Source: Persephonella sp964519345
GTDB lineage: Bacteria > Aquificota > Aquificia > Aquificales > Hydrogenothermaceae
Assembly (NCBI GenBank): GCA_964519345.1
Contig: CAZFKX010000003.1
Span: 29,121 to 93,120, forward strand
DNA length: 64,000 bases
Reading direction: 5' to 3'
Part shown: positions 36,121 to 44,539 of the stretch, piece by piece
Numbering within the stretch: position 1 is the stretch's first letter
Layout: each line of letters begins with the position of its first letter
Program-made: the position numbers and the translations under genes
Notes under the pieces: generated by a model
The model's input: only the letters and a program-made list of their open reading frames with translations
Told to the model about the DNA's origin: nothing
Database searches by the model: none

Positions 36121-36141
36121 ATAATTCCTCCAGAAGGATGT

Positions 36142-36633
36142 TCAGATGTTCTCTTTTCTGAATATTTTTTTAATATTCAAGAGAGTTAAAAGCTCTTTAT
36201 CTTTTTCTCCGGATATCATGATAACACCATCTATAAACTCTGGATCAATGCCTATAGCGTTCATAGGAGCCGGCTGTATATCGTCAGGATTTATGTTTAT
36301 CGCTCCCTCAACCTTATCAACAAGAATTCCTATATGTCCAAGCTCAGTTTCAACAACAACTATAGTTTTTTTTCCATTTTTATTTTTTTCTGGTAGATTA
36401 AACATCTTTTTCAATGTCACAACAGGGATTATATTTCCTCTCAGATTCATAACTCCCAGAATATACTCTTTTGTTTTAGGTACAGGTGTTATATCAATAT
36501 CCTTTGTTATTTTAATAACATCTTGTATATTTACGCCTATCAGTTCTTCATTTAATCTAAATGTGATTAATCTCTCCTCATAAGAAGCAGATTTCTCAAT
36601 TTCTCTTATACCTAATACTTCTAAATCCTTCAT
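36142..36633 (-). CDS. cheW: CheW, receptor-kinase coupling protein
   Basis: A single CheW domain of 163 residues ('VNIQDVIKITKDIDITPVPK', 'LGVMNLRGNIIPVVTLKKMF', 'GILVDKVEGAININPDDIQP'). It bridges receptors and CheA. The ATG overlaps the cheA stop by one base, indicating coupled translation and fixed stoichiometry. Confidence 0.96.
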   Translation of the reverse strand: MKDLEVLGIREIEKSASYEERLITFRLNEELIGVNIQDVIKITKDIDITPVPKTKEYILGVMNLRGNIIPVVTLKKMFNLPEKNKNGKKTIVVVETELGHIGILVDKVEGAININPDDIQPAPMNAIGIDPEFIDGVIMISGEKDKELLTLLNIKKIFRKENI

Positions 36634-38585
36634 TATAAAACTCCCACTAATTGAGATTTTTTGTCGTTAATTAAAGAGTTTGTATCAACAATGAGCACTA
36701 CTTTTCCGTCTCCAGTTATCGTTGCTCCTGCAATTCCCTGCACATTCTCCAGAAGTTTTCCAAGAGGTTTTATAACAATTTCTTCTTCACCAAAAAGTTC
36801 TTCTACTGATATTGCAATATTTTTTTCTCCAACCCTAACTATGACAATGAATTCTTTTTCTTCTCTATCTTCCATGTCAAAAAGCTCATTTAGACTGAAA
36901 AGTAAAAACACTTCGTCTCTAAGCATGAAGGATTTAAACTGTCCTATATTTTTTACATTTTCAGGTTCATACTTTACAATTTCTACGACAGAGTAAAGAG
37001 GTATTGCAAAGATCCTTTTATTTGCCCCTACCATAAGAGTTCTGATAATGGCGACTGTGAGGGGGAGTTTCATTATAAATTTCGAACCTTTACCTCTTTC
37101 GCTCTCTACTTCTATACTGCCTCTTAATGAATGTATTGTGGATGCGACAACATCCATTCCTACTCCTCTTCCTGAAACTTCGCTCACCTGTTCGGCAGTT
37201 GAAAAACCAGGCATGAACAGAAGCTCAAAAGCTTCTTTGTCAGACATATTTTTAGCCTGTTCCTGTGTTATTATTCCTTTTTCTACAGCCTTGTTTTTCA
37301 CTTTTTCAACATCAATTCCCTTCCCATCATCTTCAATTGATATAATTATTCTGTCGCCTTCCTGATAGGCAGAGAGTTTTATCAGACCTGATTCTGGCTT
37401 TCCAGCTTTTAATCTTTCCTCAACTGGTTCTATTCCATGATCTATAGCATTTCTTACGAGATGTATAAGGGGATCCTCAAGTTTGTCAAGTATAGATCTG
37501 TCTATCTCTGTATCTTCTCCTTCAAGAACAAGATTTACTTTTCTATTAAGTTTTTTCGCAAGATCTCTTACTATCCTTGGAAACTTACTGAATATCTTTC
37601 TAACAGGCTGCATTCTGAGTTTCATAACAGCATCCTGTAGATCGCTTACTGTTCTGCTCATTCCTGTTATTGAATCAAGGAGTTCCTCTATCAGATCCGT
37701 ACTTTCGCAAGAGGTCTCAAGGTTTGATGCGAGCTTTACTATCCTATTTCTGTCTAAAACAAGCTCTCCAACAAGATTCATCAATGTCTCGACCCTTTCA
37801 ACATCAACCCTTATAACCTCTTCTTTCTTTTCTCCCTTTTTCTTTGTTTGTGAAATCTGCTTTGTCTTTTTCTCTGGTTCAGGTTTTTCTTCATTTTTCG
37901 TATGATTTATATCTTTTTTTTCTTGTGATGGCTGTTCTTTTTTCTTTATCAGATCTTTTACATCTTTTCCTTCCATAATTAGTTTTTCAAGTTTTTCAAT
38001 TGTTTCAAGCGACGGTCTCTCATCAGGTGGAAGAAGGATAAGTTCTTCCAGTATCTGTCCAAGGTCTTTACCTTTGTATTTAAGTATAAGTTCTTTTATG
38101 TCGGGATCTAAATCAGGTATAAACTCAAATTCTGATGATTCATTTTTTTCTGAGTCAGAATGCTCAACTTCTGGAATGATCTCTCCCTCTAAAACAGCGT
38201 CAAGTTTTTCAAGTAGATGTTTAACATCTTCTTCGTCAGGTATTTCACTGTTTTCTTTTAACATACTGATTGATTCTTTTAGTTTGTCAACACCTTCAAA
38301 TATTACGTCCATCATTTCTGAATTTAACTTGAGTTCGTCATTTCTTAATTTGTTAAATATGTCTTCTATCTTGTGGGCTATCTCAACTATTGATGACAGG
38401 CCTAAAAAACCTGCACCACCTTTAAGAGTGTGCATACTCCGAAATATCTTGTTTAGAAGATCCTTGTCTTCAGGTGAGGATTCAAGCTCGATAAGATCCT
38501 GATCAAGGTTAATTAGAATCTCATCAGATTCTATTAAAAACTCCTCAAGAATCTCTTTCATATCATCGCTAAAATTGAGCTTCAT
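36633..38585 (-). CDS. cheA: CheA, chemotaxis histidine kinase
   Basis: The 650-residue kinase has an Hpt domain with phospho-acceptor His52 ('MHTLKGGAGFLGL'). A long Lys/Glu linker (about 200-260) follows without an obvious P2 CheY-binding domain. Then come the dimerisation domain ('RVETLMNLVGELVLDRNRIV'), the ATPase domain ('HLVRNAIDHGIEP', 'DDGKGID', 'GRGVGMDVV') and a C-terminal CheW-like domain. It phosphorylates CheY, CheB and probably CheV. It lies between cheZ and cheW. Confidence 0.97.
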   Translation of the reverse strand: MKLNFSDDMKEILEEFLIESDEILINLDQDLIELESSPEDKDLLNKIFRSMHTLKGGAGFLGLSSIVEIAHKIEDIFNKLRNDELKLNSEMMDVIFEGVDKLKESISMLKENSEIPDEEDVKHLLEKLDAVLEGEIIPEVEHSDSEKNESSEFEFIPDLDPDIKELILKYKGKDLGQILEELILLPPDERPSLETIEKLEKLIMEGKDVKDLIKKKEQPSQEKKDINHTKNEEKPEPEKKTKQISQTKKKGEKKEEVIRVDVERVETLMNLVGELVLDRNRIVKLASNLETSCESTDLIEELLDSITGMSRTVSDLQDAVMKLRMQPVRKIFSKFPRIVRDLAKKLNRKVNLVLEGEDTEIDRSILDKLEDPLIHLVRNAIDHGIEPVEERLKAGKPESGLIKLSAYQEGDRIIISIEDDGKGIDVEKVKNKAVEKGIITQEQAKNMSDKEAFELLFMPGFSTAEQVSEVSGRGVGMDVVASTIHSLRGSIEVESERGKGSKFIMKLPLTVAIIRTLMVGANKRIFAIPLYSVVEIVKYEPENVKNIGQFKSFMLRDEVFLLFSLNELFDMEDREEKEFIVIVRVGEKNIAISVEELFGEEEIVIKPLGKLLENVQGIAGATITGDGKVVLIVDTNSLINDKKSQLVGVL

Positions 38586-38605
38586 TTTTGATACCTCTTA
38601 TTTTT

Positions 38606-39130
38606 TTAAAGACCAAACTGTTTTAAAATATCATCAACATCTTCCTGAGAAACATCTCTTTTCCATTCAAGTTCTTCCAGTTTTTCTTTGAGTTCTTCTT
38701 TTTTCTTTTCGGAAGTTTCTCTATTGATTCCAAACAGAATGAGTATCTTTAATATCTCCTTTTCTATATCTGACACGAAACCGGAGATTTTCTGGAGTCT
38801 CTGGGACACAATGTCTTGGAATTCCAAAAGGGTAATAGTTTCAGTTAGTTTTTTAACTGCATCTTTTATATTCTTCTCAAGAGATTCTTTTACCTCTTTA
38901 TCCTTTATTTTTGATAAAATCTCAAGATTTTTGTTCAGTGAGGATGTAACATTTATTATATTATCAAGGATTTTCTGCGTTGCTTCTTCGCTTTCCTGTA
39001 TAGCAAGTTCTATATGTTTGTTAACGCTTTTAAAACCCTCTTTTTTACTTCCTAACCTTTCTATCTCTTTTTTATACTCCTCTATAATGGATAATACCTT
39101 CTTAAGCTCGTCAAACAAACTTTCGTTCAT
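38606..39130 (-). CDS. cheZ: CheZ, CheY-P phosphatase (divergent)
   Basis: A 174-residue, almost all-helical protein. The CheZ active-site pattern is present: 'LLEFQDIVSQRL' gives Asp106 and Gln110 in a DxxxQ spacing, as in enterobacterial Asp143/Gln147. The extreme C-terminus 'SQEDVDDILKQFGL' matches the CheY-docking helix of CheZ, separated by a Lys/Glu linker. It removes phosphate from CheY. It lies between cheB and cheA. Overall similarity is low, but the two motifs and the location make the call firm. Confidence 0.9.
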   Translation of the reverse strand: MNESLFDELKKVLSIIEEYKKEIERLGSKKEGFKSVNKHIELAIQESEEATQKILDNIINVTSSLNKNLEILSKIKDKEVKESLEKNIKDAVKKLTETITLLEFQDIVSQRLQKISGFVSDIEKEILKILILFGINRETSEKKKEELKEKLEELEWKRDVSQEDVDDILKQFGL

Positions 39131-39140
39131 GCTATCCCTC

Positions 39141-40142
39141 CTATAGATTGTTTAAGAAATCAATGATCTGTTTAGGTTCAAGTATTAAATCTATGCTGCC
39201 TGTTTTGATCGCATTTTCCGGCATTGAAGGCAACACACAGCTTTCAGGATTCTGAGCTATATTGAATCCTCCGTGTTTTTTGATTTCTTTTACTCCTATA
39301 CTTCCGTCGTTTCCCATACCGGATAGTATAATTCCTATACTGTTTTTTTTCGTAACCTCTGCTATTGAGCTTAAAAGCAGATCGGCAGAGGGGATAAATC
39401 TACTTTTTTTATTTACAGCTTTCAGTATATTTGTATCATTAAACTTTTCAACAATCATATTCTTTCCCCCTTTTATTATATATGCCACACTCTCTTCTAT
39501 AGGTTCTCCAGATTCTGCTTCTTTTACAGTGATTTTTGAGCTCTGGTTCAATCTTTTTGCAAATGTTTTTGTAAATCCTTCAGGCATGTGTACAGCAACG
39601 GTTATATAGGCTTTAATATTCTTATTTATCCCTGAAAGAATCTCTGTAACGATTTGAGGACCTCCTGTAGATGCCGCTATTCCTATAAATGGTGTGTCAT
39701 CTATATCAGGTTTTATATCCTCTTTTAATGGATGAATATCTACTTCCATTTCATAATGTGATAGAGATTTTATCTTATTTATAAGTTCTTCTTTTAATCT
39801 GAAAAGATCCATAAAGGAAGAGGGTTTAGTTATAAAGTCGTCAGCACCTTTTTTTAAAGCCTCAAATGTTATATCTGCTCCTTCTTCTGTTAGTGAGCTG
39901 AGTATAATTATTTTTGTTGATGGGGATATTTTTTTTATTTTCTCAATTGCTTCAAGACCGTTCATTACAGGCATTTCAATATCAAGAGTTATAACGTCAG
40001 GTTTTAACTTTTCAACAAGTTCAACAGCCTCAAGACCGTTAGACGCCGTTCCTAAGATTTTTATATCTTTATCTTCTCCAAGAATTTTCTTTAAAGCAGC
40101 TTTAACTGTTGAAGAATCATCAACTATTAATACCCTTTTCAA
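39141..40142 (-). CDS. cheB: CheB, receptor methylesterase/glutamine deamidase
   Basis: The 333-residue protein has an N-terminal receiver ('VLIVDDSSTVKAALKKIL', 'VITLDIEMPVMNGLEAI') and a C-terminal esterase domain. The catalytic Ser is in 'GIAASTGGPQIV', His in 'AVHMPEGFT' and Asp in 'SGMGNDGSIG'. It removes methyl groups from receptors after CheA phosphorylation. The start codon is TTG at 40142 with GGAGG upstream, overlapping the cheR stop. Confidence 0.97.
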   Translation of the reverse strand: MKRVLIVDDSSTVKAALKKILGEDKDIKILGTASNGLEAVELVEKLKPDVITLDIEMPVMNGLEAIEKIKKISPSTKIIILSSLTEEGADITFEALKKGADDFITKPSSFMDLFRLKEELINKIKSLSHYEMEVDIHPLKEDIKPDIDDTPFIGIAASTGGPQIVTEILSGINKNIKAYITVAVHMPEGFTKTFAKRLNQSSKITVKEAESGEPIEESVAYIIKGGKNMIVEKFNDTNILKAVNKKSRFIPSADLLLSSIAEVTKKNSIGIILSGMGNDGSIGVKEIKKHGGFNIAQNPESCVLPSMPENAIKTGSIDLILEPKQIIDFLNNL

Positions 40143-40906
40143 TTCGCCCTCCGGTAAAATGTAAATTTTCCTACTTTTTCAGGAACAAATAAATCTGAAA
40201 AATCTCTGTCTATTTTTTCTGTTGGAGCAAGAACAAGAATACCTGACTTTGTGAGGGAAGAATGGAAATTTTTTAATGCTTTTCTTAATTTTTCTCTTGT
40301 GAAATAGATTATAACATTTCTGCAAAATATAGCCGAGTAATTTTTAAAATTAAAGTATTCGCTGTTTACAATATTACCCTGCTTGAACTCTGTTATTCTT
40401 TTCACTTTTTCTTTTATATAAAGCTTATTTTCTTTAACTGTAACAAATTTCCTATATTTTGACGGTATTTGATTTATTCTATCGGCTTCGTATATTCCTT
40501 CCCTTGCTACAGATAGAACGGTACTGCTTAGATCAACACCTGTAACCCTTACGTTTTTTTCATCAGGTTTTGTATCAAGTATCATCATAGCTAAAGAATA
40601 GACTTCCTTCCCTGTAGAACATCCTGCGCTCATTATTCTGTAGAAAGGATTTTTTACAATATCTTTTAAGTATTTATCCTTAAACTCAAACATCTGTTCT
40701 TTATGTCTAAAAAATGATGTCTCATTTACCAATATACTATCTATGAAAAGATCAAGATACTCATTATTCTGTAATATTTCTTCAACAGATATACCGTACT
40801 TTTTTAAAAAGCTATCCACCTTTTTTTCAAGAAGTTTCATTCTATGTTTATCGTAGAGATTTCCTGTAAACTGATGTATCTTTTCCCTTAATTTTTCTAA
40901 ATTCAA
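40139..40906 (-). CDS. cheR: CheR, receptor methyltransferase
   Basis: CheR methylates receptor glutamates with S-adenosylmethionine. It has a helical N-domain and a SAM domain with 'NETSFFRHKEQM', 'RIMSAGCSTGKEVYSLAMM' and 'SAIFCRNVIIYF'. Two TTG codons could start it. The TTG at 40906 has GAGGA five bases upstream and is preferred (255 residues); the TTG at 40918 would add four residues without a ribosome site. It is the first gene of the minus-strand block and lies behind a sigma-28-like promoter. Confidence 0.94.
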   Translation of the reverse strand: MNLEKLREKIHQFTGNLYDKHRMKLLEKKVDSFLKKYGISVEEILQNNEYLDLFIDSILVNETSFFRHKEQMFEFKDKYLKDIVKNPFYRIMSAGCSTGKEVYSLAMMILDTKPDEKNVRVTGVDLSSTVLSVAREGIYEADRINQIPSKYRKFVTVKENKLYIKEKVKRITEFKQGNIVNSEYFNFKNYSAIFCRNVIIYFTREKLRKALKNFHSSLTKSGILVLAPTEKIDRDFSDLFVPEKVGKFTFYRRAN

Positions 40907-40950
40907 ATTATTCCTCAACCGAAGATGTATAATATAATCTCATAATTAAA

Positions 40951-40977
40951 ATATCGGTGAAAGATGAAAAAAGTTAA
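40951..40977 (-). promoter_or_regulatory. Sigma-28-like promoter for the cheR-led block
   Basis: Read on the minus strand: TTAACTTT, 11 bases, ACCGATAT. Each half matches 6 of 8 positions of the enterobacterial sigma-28 consensus TAAAGTTT-N11-GCCGATAA, at exactly the consensus spacing. The predicted transcript start is about 38 bases upstream of the preferred cheR start. The site lies across the first codons of the divergent flgN-like gene. Confidence 0.5.
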
Positions 40978-41317
40978 TAAACTTTTAGATAGATTAATAG
41001 ATAAGTTGAAAGAAGAAAAAGAATTGCTGGTAAAAAGTATTAAAGATTCTAAATATATTGAAGAGCTTATGGATACTGTTGAAGAAAAAAGAGAGATCCT
41101 ATCAGAGCTTTCTAAATATAAAAAAGAGGATTTTAAAGGTTTTGAGGATAAACTTAAAGAGATTGAATCTTTGGGCAGATCAAATCTTACCCTTGCTGCA
41201 AACAATATACAGTTTATAGAAGAAATATTCTCAGCACTATTTGAAGAACCGCAAAAGTACGATCAGACAGGAAATGTATCACAGGAGCAGAAAGGATTGT
41301 TTAATAAAAAAATATAA
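40964..41317 (+). CDS. flgN: FlgN-like export chaperone
   Basis: FlgN escorts the hook-filament junction proteins FlgK and FlgL. This 117-residue protein is all-helical and charged. Its C-terminal part has the FlgN-type pattern: a helix 'LAANNIQFIEEIFSALFEE' followed by a short 'YDQTGNV' strand region. It is divergent from cheR, with a 57-bp gap between starts. The plus-strand upstream region contains a weaker sigma-28-like pattern (TAAA, 16 bases, ACCGAAGA). The family is poorly conserved, so this is a probable rather than certain call. Confidence 0.62.
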   Translation: MKKVNKLLDRLIDKLKEEKELLVKSIKDSKYIEELMDTVEEKREILSELSKYKKEDFKGFEDKLKEIESLGRSNLTLAANNIQFIEEIFSALFEEPQKYDQTGNVSQEQKGLFNKKI

Positions 41318-41325
41318 AAGTTATC

Positions 41326-42660
41326 CTATACTCCAAATATATAGTACTTCAGCCATAAAAGTCCAAGTGCCACTATTACCGTAACAATTGTTACAGGTGT
41401 TCCCGCTTTTACAAAATCAAAAAACTTGATAGGATAGCCTTCCCTTTCTGCAAGACCTGCGGCAACAACGTTTGCTGAAGCACCTATTATCGTAAGGTTA
41501 CCTCCCAAACAGGCTCCTAAGGCTAATGCCCACCATAAAGGCTCAACATCAAAGGTTGCCGTTTTTGCAAAATCAACGAGTACATAAGACATGGCCATCG
41601 TAAATGGAATATTATCAACGATTCCTGATATTACAGCTGCAAAAGGTCCAAGTATTAATATTCCTACAATGGGATCTTTTATAACTCCGGCTACCATGTG
41701 AGCAACATCCTCAAAAACTCCTGAGTGTTCAAGACCTCCAATTACGATAAACAGACCAAGGAAAAACATTAATGTTGTCCATTCAACCCTTTCCAGTATT
41801 CTTTCAGGATTTTCTTTCGCCCATAGCATTAAAACAGAAGCCATAAAAAGAGCTATTGTTCCAGCTTCAAGATGAAGCAAATGATGTAAAAAGAAAAGTA
41901 TGATAGTTATGCCAAATACAATTAATCCTTTTCTCATTAGGACAATATCAAACTCAACTCTTTGTGCTTCTACAATTTTTTTAAGTTCTTCCTCATCTTT
42001 TATCTTAGGTTCGAGATCTCCTTTTATTTTCATCATATAAGTAAACACTATCGTTCCCAGTAATAAGGTGACTATTACTATGGGAGCTAAGTTTACAATG
42101 AAGTCCATAAATGTAAATCCTCCAATAGAACCTATAATTATATTTGGAGGATCGCCAATAAGTGTTGCTGTTCCGCCTATGTTTGAGGCAAGCACGACCG
42201 CTATAACGTATGGTACAGGTTTTAATTTAAGTTTTACTGTTATGGAAATGAGTATTGGCACCATGAAAAGCACTGTTGTTACATTATCGAGGAACGCTGA
42301 TAAAACTGCCGTTAGAGTAGTAAATGTTAAAAGTATCTTTAAAGGATTCCCTTTAGTAAGCTTTAAAGCTGTTGCTGATAAAATAGAGAAAAATCCTGAT
42401 TCTATAAGAACAGACACTATTATCATCATACCTATAAGAAGGAACATAGTGTTGTGGTCTATTGATTCCCACGCTGCCTCCGGTGTTACGACTCCAATAA
42501 ATACTGCCAATAATCCGCCAAATAAAGCTGCAGGGACTCTGTGGAAAAATTTTTCAAGAATAATCATGGCGTATGTTCCGATGAAAAGAACTATTGATAC
42601 CCAGTAAATAATCTCCTTGCTTCCAAGACCTAACATACTTAGGATTGAGTGATGTTCCAC
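41326..42660 (-). CDS. ArsB/NhaD-type ion transporter (probable Na+/H+ antiporter)
   Basis: A 444-residue integral membrane protein of the ion transporter superfamily, with about eleven hydrophobic segments. Paired motifs 'SAFLDNVTTVLFMVPIL' and 'SGIVDNIPFTMAMSYVL' occur in the two halves, plus 'ATLIGDPPNIIIG' and 'NLTIIGASANVVAAG'. These fit the NhaD/P-protein group better than ArsB, but the substrate (Na+, arsenite or a dicarboxylate) is not provable here. The start codon is GTG at 42660 with AAAGGAG upstream. It follows the usp gene by 13 bp. Confidence 0.85.
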   Translation of the reverse strand: MEHHSILSMLGLGSKEIIYWVSIVLFIGTYAMIILEKFFHRVPAALFGGLLAVFIGVVTPEAAWESIDHNTMFLLIGMMIIVSVLIESGFFSILSATALKLTKGNPLKILLTFTTLTAVLSAFLDNVTTVLFMVPILISITVKLKLKPVPYVIAVVLASNIGGTATLIGDPPNIIIGSIGGFTFMDFIVNLAPIVIVTLLLGTIVFTYMMKIKGDLEPKIKDEEELKKIVEAQRVEFDIVLMRKGLIVFGITIILFFLHHLLHLEAGTIALFMASVLMLWAKENPERILERVEWTTLMFFLGLFIVIGGLEHSGVFEDVAHMVAGVIKDPIVGILILGPFAAVISGIVDNIPFTMAMSYVLVDFAKTATFDVEPLWWALALGACLGGNLTIIGASANVVAAGLAEREGYPIKFFDFVKAGTPVTIVTVIVALGLLWLKYYIFGV

Positions 42661-42673
42661 CTTACTACTCCTT

Positions 42674-43453
42674 TCATTTTGTCTGATCTAAAAATATACC
42701 TATTGATGTTTCTGAGTTTTCAATAAATGAGTCTATATCCTCAACTCCTCTATTGAATATAAGTAAATCATAATTGTTCTTTCTTGCATAATAAGGAATT
42801 TCCTTTTTTGGATCTCCTTTTATCACAAGAAGTTCGGTTTTTTCTTCACCTACAGCCTTTGCTATTAAAGATCTGACAGTATCAACATGTTCTCTAAACA
42901 TTTCGGCTATTATCTGTTTTGCTTCCCCTTCAGTATGCGTTTTTATAAGTCTCTTTTCATAAAAATCCTCATAAAAAGAGTATATAAATCTGTAATCTTC
43001 AAGAATTCTATCTGCAAAATATTTTGAGCTTTTTATAAAATCAACAGTTGAATTATCCTTGCTTACGTATATAAGTCCGTTTTTTAAAGTTTTTTTATCT
43101 TCCTGTAAAGCTAAAATATTTGTGTTTTTAAACTCTACGAGTATTTTCTCGCAGTAAGTATGGTGAAATATATGTTCTAATGGATCTATTCTTTCCTTTG
43201 TTAAAACAAGTAGATCAGGTGAATAATTTTTTACAAAATTTATACCTTCATCAAAATCTGATTTTATCTCTATCCTGTAATTGATTCCATGATTTATGAG
43301 TTCTTTCTCAATGTCTTCTTTAGGAAACGTATCAATACTGCAGATAAGTATTATAAGTTCTTCATCTAATTTTTTCGCTATTTCCTTAAGAATAAGGAAG
43401 TTATTGCTGTTGAATTTTTTATATTGAAAATAGACAATACGCTTAAACAACAT
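42674..43453 (-). CDS. Universal stress protein-like protein, two degenerate Usp domains
   Basis: The 259-residue protein has Usp-like alpha/beta folds: an N-terminal half with 'ELIILICSIDTFPKEDIEKE' and a C-terminal half with 'LLVIKGDPKKEIPYYARKNN' and 'YDLLIFNRG'. The usual G-2x-G-9x-G(S/T) ATP motif is not clear. It is upstream of and close to the antiporter gene, a common Usp-transporter pairing. It has its own sigma-28-like promoter after the htpX terminator. Confidence 0.75.
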   Translation of the reverse strand: MLFKRIVYFQYKKFNSNNFLILKEIAKKLDEELIILICSIDTFPKEDIEKELINHGINYRIEIKSDFDEGINFVKNYSPDLLVLTKERIDPLEHIFHHTYCEKILVEFKNTNILALQEDKKTLKNGLIYVSKDNSTVDFIKSSKYFADRILEDYRFIYSFYEDFYEKRLIKTHTEGEAKQIIAEMFREHVDTVRSLIAKAVGEEKTELLVIKGDPKKEIPYYARKNNYDLLIFNRGVEDIDSFIENSETSIGIFLDQTK

Positions 43454-43496
43454 AACTTTCTCCTTTTGAATATATAAGAAATATCATTTATACAGA

Positions 43497-43524
43497 GTAT
43501 CGGTCTTACTGAAAAGAAACTTTA
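43497..43524 (-). promoter_or_regulatory. Sigma-28-like promoter for usp-antiporter
   Basis: Minus strand: TAAAGTTT (8 of 8 to the -35 consensus), 12 bases, ACCGATAC (6 of 8 to GCCGATAA). Predicted transcription would start about 37 bases before the usp ATG. It begins right after the htpX terminator, as expected for an independent unit. Spacing is one base longer than ideal. Confidence 0.5.
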
Positions 43525-43529
43525 AAGGA

Positions 43530-43551
43530 AAAGGCGCTTTAAAGCGCCTTT
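43530..43551 (-). terminator. Terminator downstream of htpX
   Basis: A 22-base perfect palindrome (AAAGGCGCTTTAAAGCGCCTTT) lies 7 bp beyond the htpX stop. On the minus strand it is followed by a T-rich run. It could fold in both directions, but only htpX points into it. Confidence 0.8.
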
Positions 43552-43557
43552 TGGAAT

Positions 43558-44424
43558 TTATAAGCTTCCCATACGTTTTGCCATTTCATAAAGTCTTCTT
43601 ATTCTCTCCTCTGTTGGAGGGTGTGTTGAGAATAAAGATGCTATAGAACTTCCCTTTAAAGGGTTTACTATCATCATATGTGCTGTTCCAGGGTTTACCT
43701 CCCTTGCTGCAACAGGAGCAAGCTGATGAGCTGCCATCTCTAACTTTTCAAGGGCTTTTGCAAGCGATAAAGGACATCTGCATATTTTTGCTCCTTCTGC
43801 ATCAGCAGCATACTCCCTTGATCTTGATATAGCCATCTGGATAATCATAGCAGCTATAGGTGCAAGTATAAATAAAAGTAAAGATCCAACAAGTCCGCCA
43901 ACACCATTATCTTCATCATTTCCACCAAATAGATTTGACCAGAAAGCCATCTCAGCAAGCATAGAAATAGCACCGCCTATTGTTGCTGCTATTGATGAGA
44001 TAAGTATATCCCTGTTTTTTATATGGGCGATTTCGTGAGCAAGAACACCTCTAAGTTCTTCGGGAGAAAGTACATTTAAAATTCCCGAGGTAACGGCAAC
44101 TACAGCATTTTTAGGGTTTCTTCCTGTAGCAAATGCGTTTGGTATATCTGTAGGGGCGAGATAAATCCTTGGTTTTGGAATTCCGGCATTTCTTGCAAGT
44201 TCAGACACCATATCGTGCAGCCATGGAGCTTCTTCATAAGGTATTTCTTGAGCTCTGTACATCTTTAGAGCCATTTTATCTGAAAACCAGTACGCAAAAA
44301 AGTTCATCGCCATCGCGAAGAAAAATGCTATCACCATACCTGTCTGGCCGCCTATAATCTTCCCAGCAAGTAAAAACAGTCCAGTTAAAACACCTAAAAG
44401 CAGGACTGTTTTGATAGTATGCAT
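43558..44424 (-). CDS. htpX: HtpX, inner-membrane zinc metalloprotease
   Basis: HtpX degrades misfolded membrane proteins. The 288-residue protein has two N-terminal membrane helices and the zinc motif HEIAH (His130, Glu131, His134). Two more membrane helices follow ('AATIGGAISMLAEMAFW', 'GSLLLFILAPIAAMIIQ'), then the third-ligand region 'SRSREYAADAEGA' and the C-terminal 'FSTHPPTEERI'. GGAGG precedes the ATG. Confidence 0.97.
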   Translation of the reverse strand: MHTIKTVLLLGVLTGLFLLAGKIIGGQTGMVIAFFFAMAMNFFAYWFSDKMALKMYRAQEIPYEEAPWLHDMVSELARNAGIPKPRIYLAPTDIPNAFATGRNPKNAVVAVTSGILNVLSPEELRGVLAHEIAHIKNRDILISSIAATIGGAISMLAEMAFWSNLFGGNDEDNGVGGLVGSLLLFILAPIAAMIIQMAISRSREYAADAEGAKICRCPLSLAKALEKLEMAAHQLAPVAAREVNPGTAHMMIVNPLKGSSIASLFSTHPPTEERIRRLYEMAKRMGSL

Positions 44425-44509
44425 CTTTAAGCTACCTCCTTAAATTTTTCTTTTTAATGATAGTCTAAAAGTGTGAAATTTCAGTGAAGAATATCATATA
44501 ATAAAAGTT

Positions 44510-44526
44510 ATTCATAAATAATGAAT
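44510..44526. promoter_or_regulatory. Inverted repeat between promoter and diguanylate cyclase gene
   Basis: ATTCAT-AAATA-ATGAAT lies between a TATAAT box (44497-44502) and the GGGAGG ribosome site. It may be an operator, but the arms are only 6 bp and AT-rich. Confidence 0.3.
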
Positions 44527-44539
44527 TTTGGGAGGAATA

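Noticed and set aside
40915..41205. A 96-codon minus-strand frame opposite the flgN-like gene
   Set aside because: Ser/Leu/Phe-rich shadow of a Lys/Glu-rich helical protein; the plus-strand gene has a ribosome site and helical pattern.
42068..42607. A 179-codon plus-strand open frame opposite the antiporter gene
   Set aside because: Low-complexity Ile/Thr/Val translation typical of an antisense shadow of a membrane protein; the minus-strand transporter is well supported.
41326..42660. ArsB arsenite pump
   Set aside because: No arsenic-resistance genes nearby and the duplicated DN-containing motifs fit NhaD/P-protein transporters at least as well; substrate left open.
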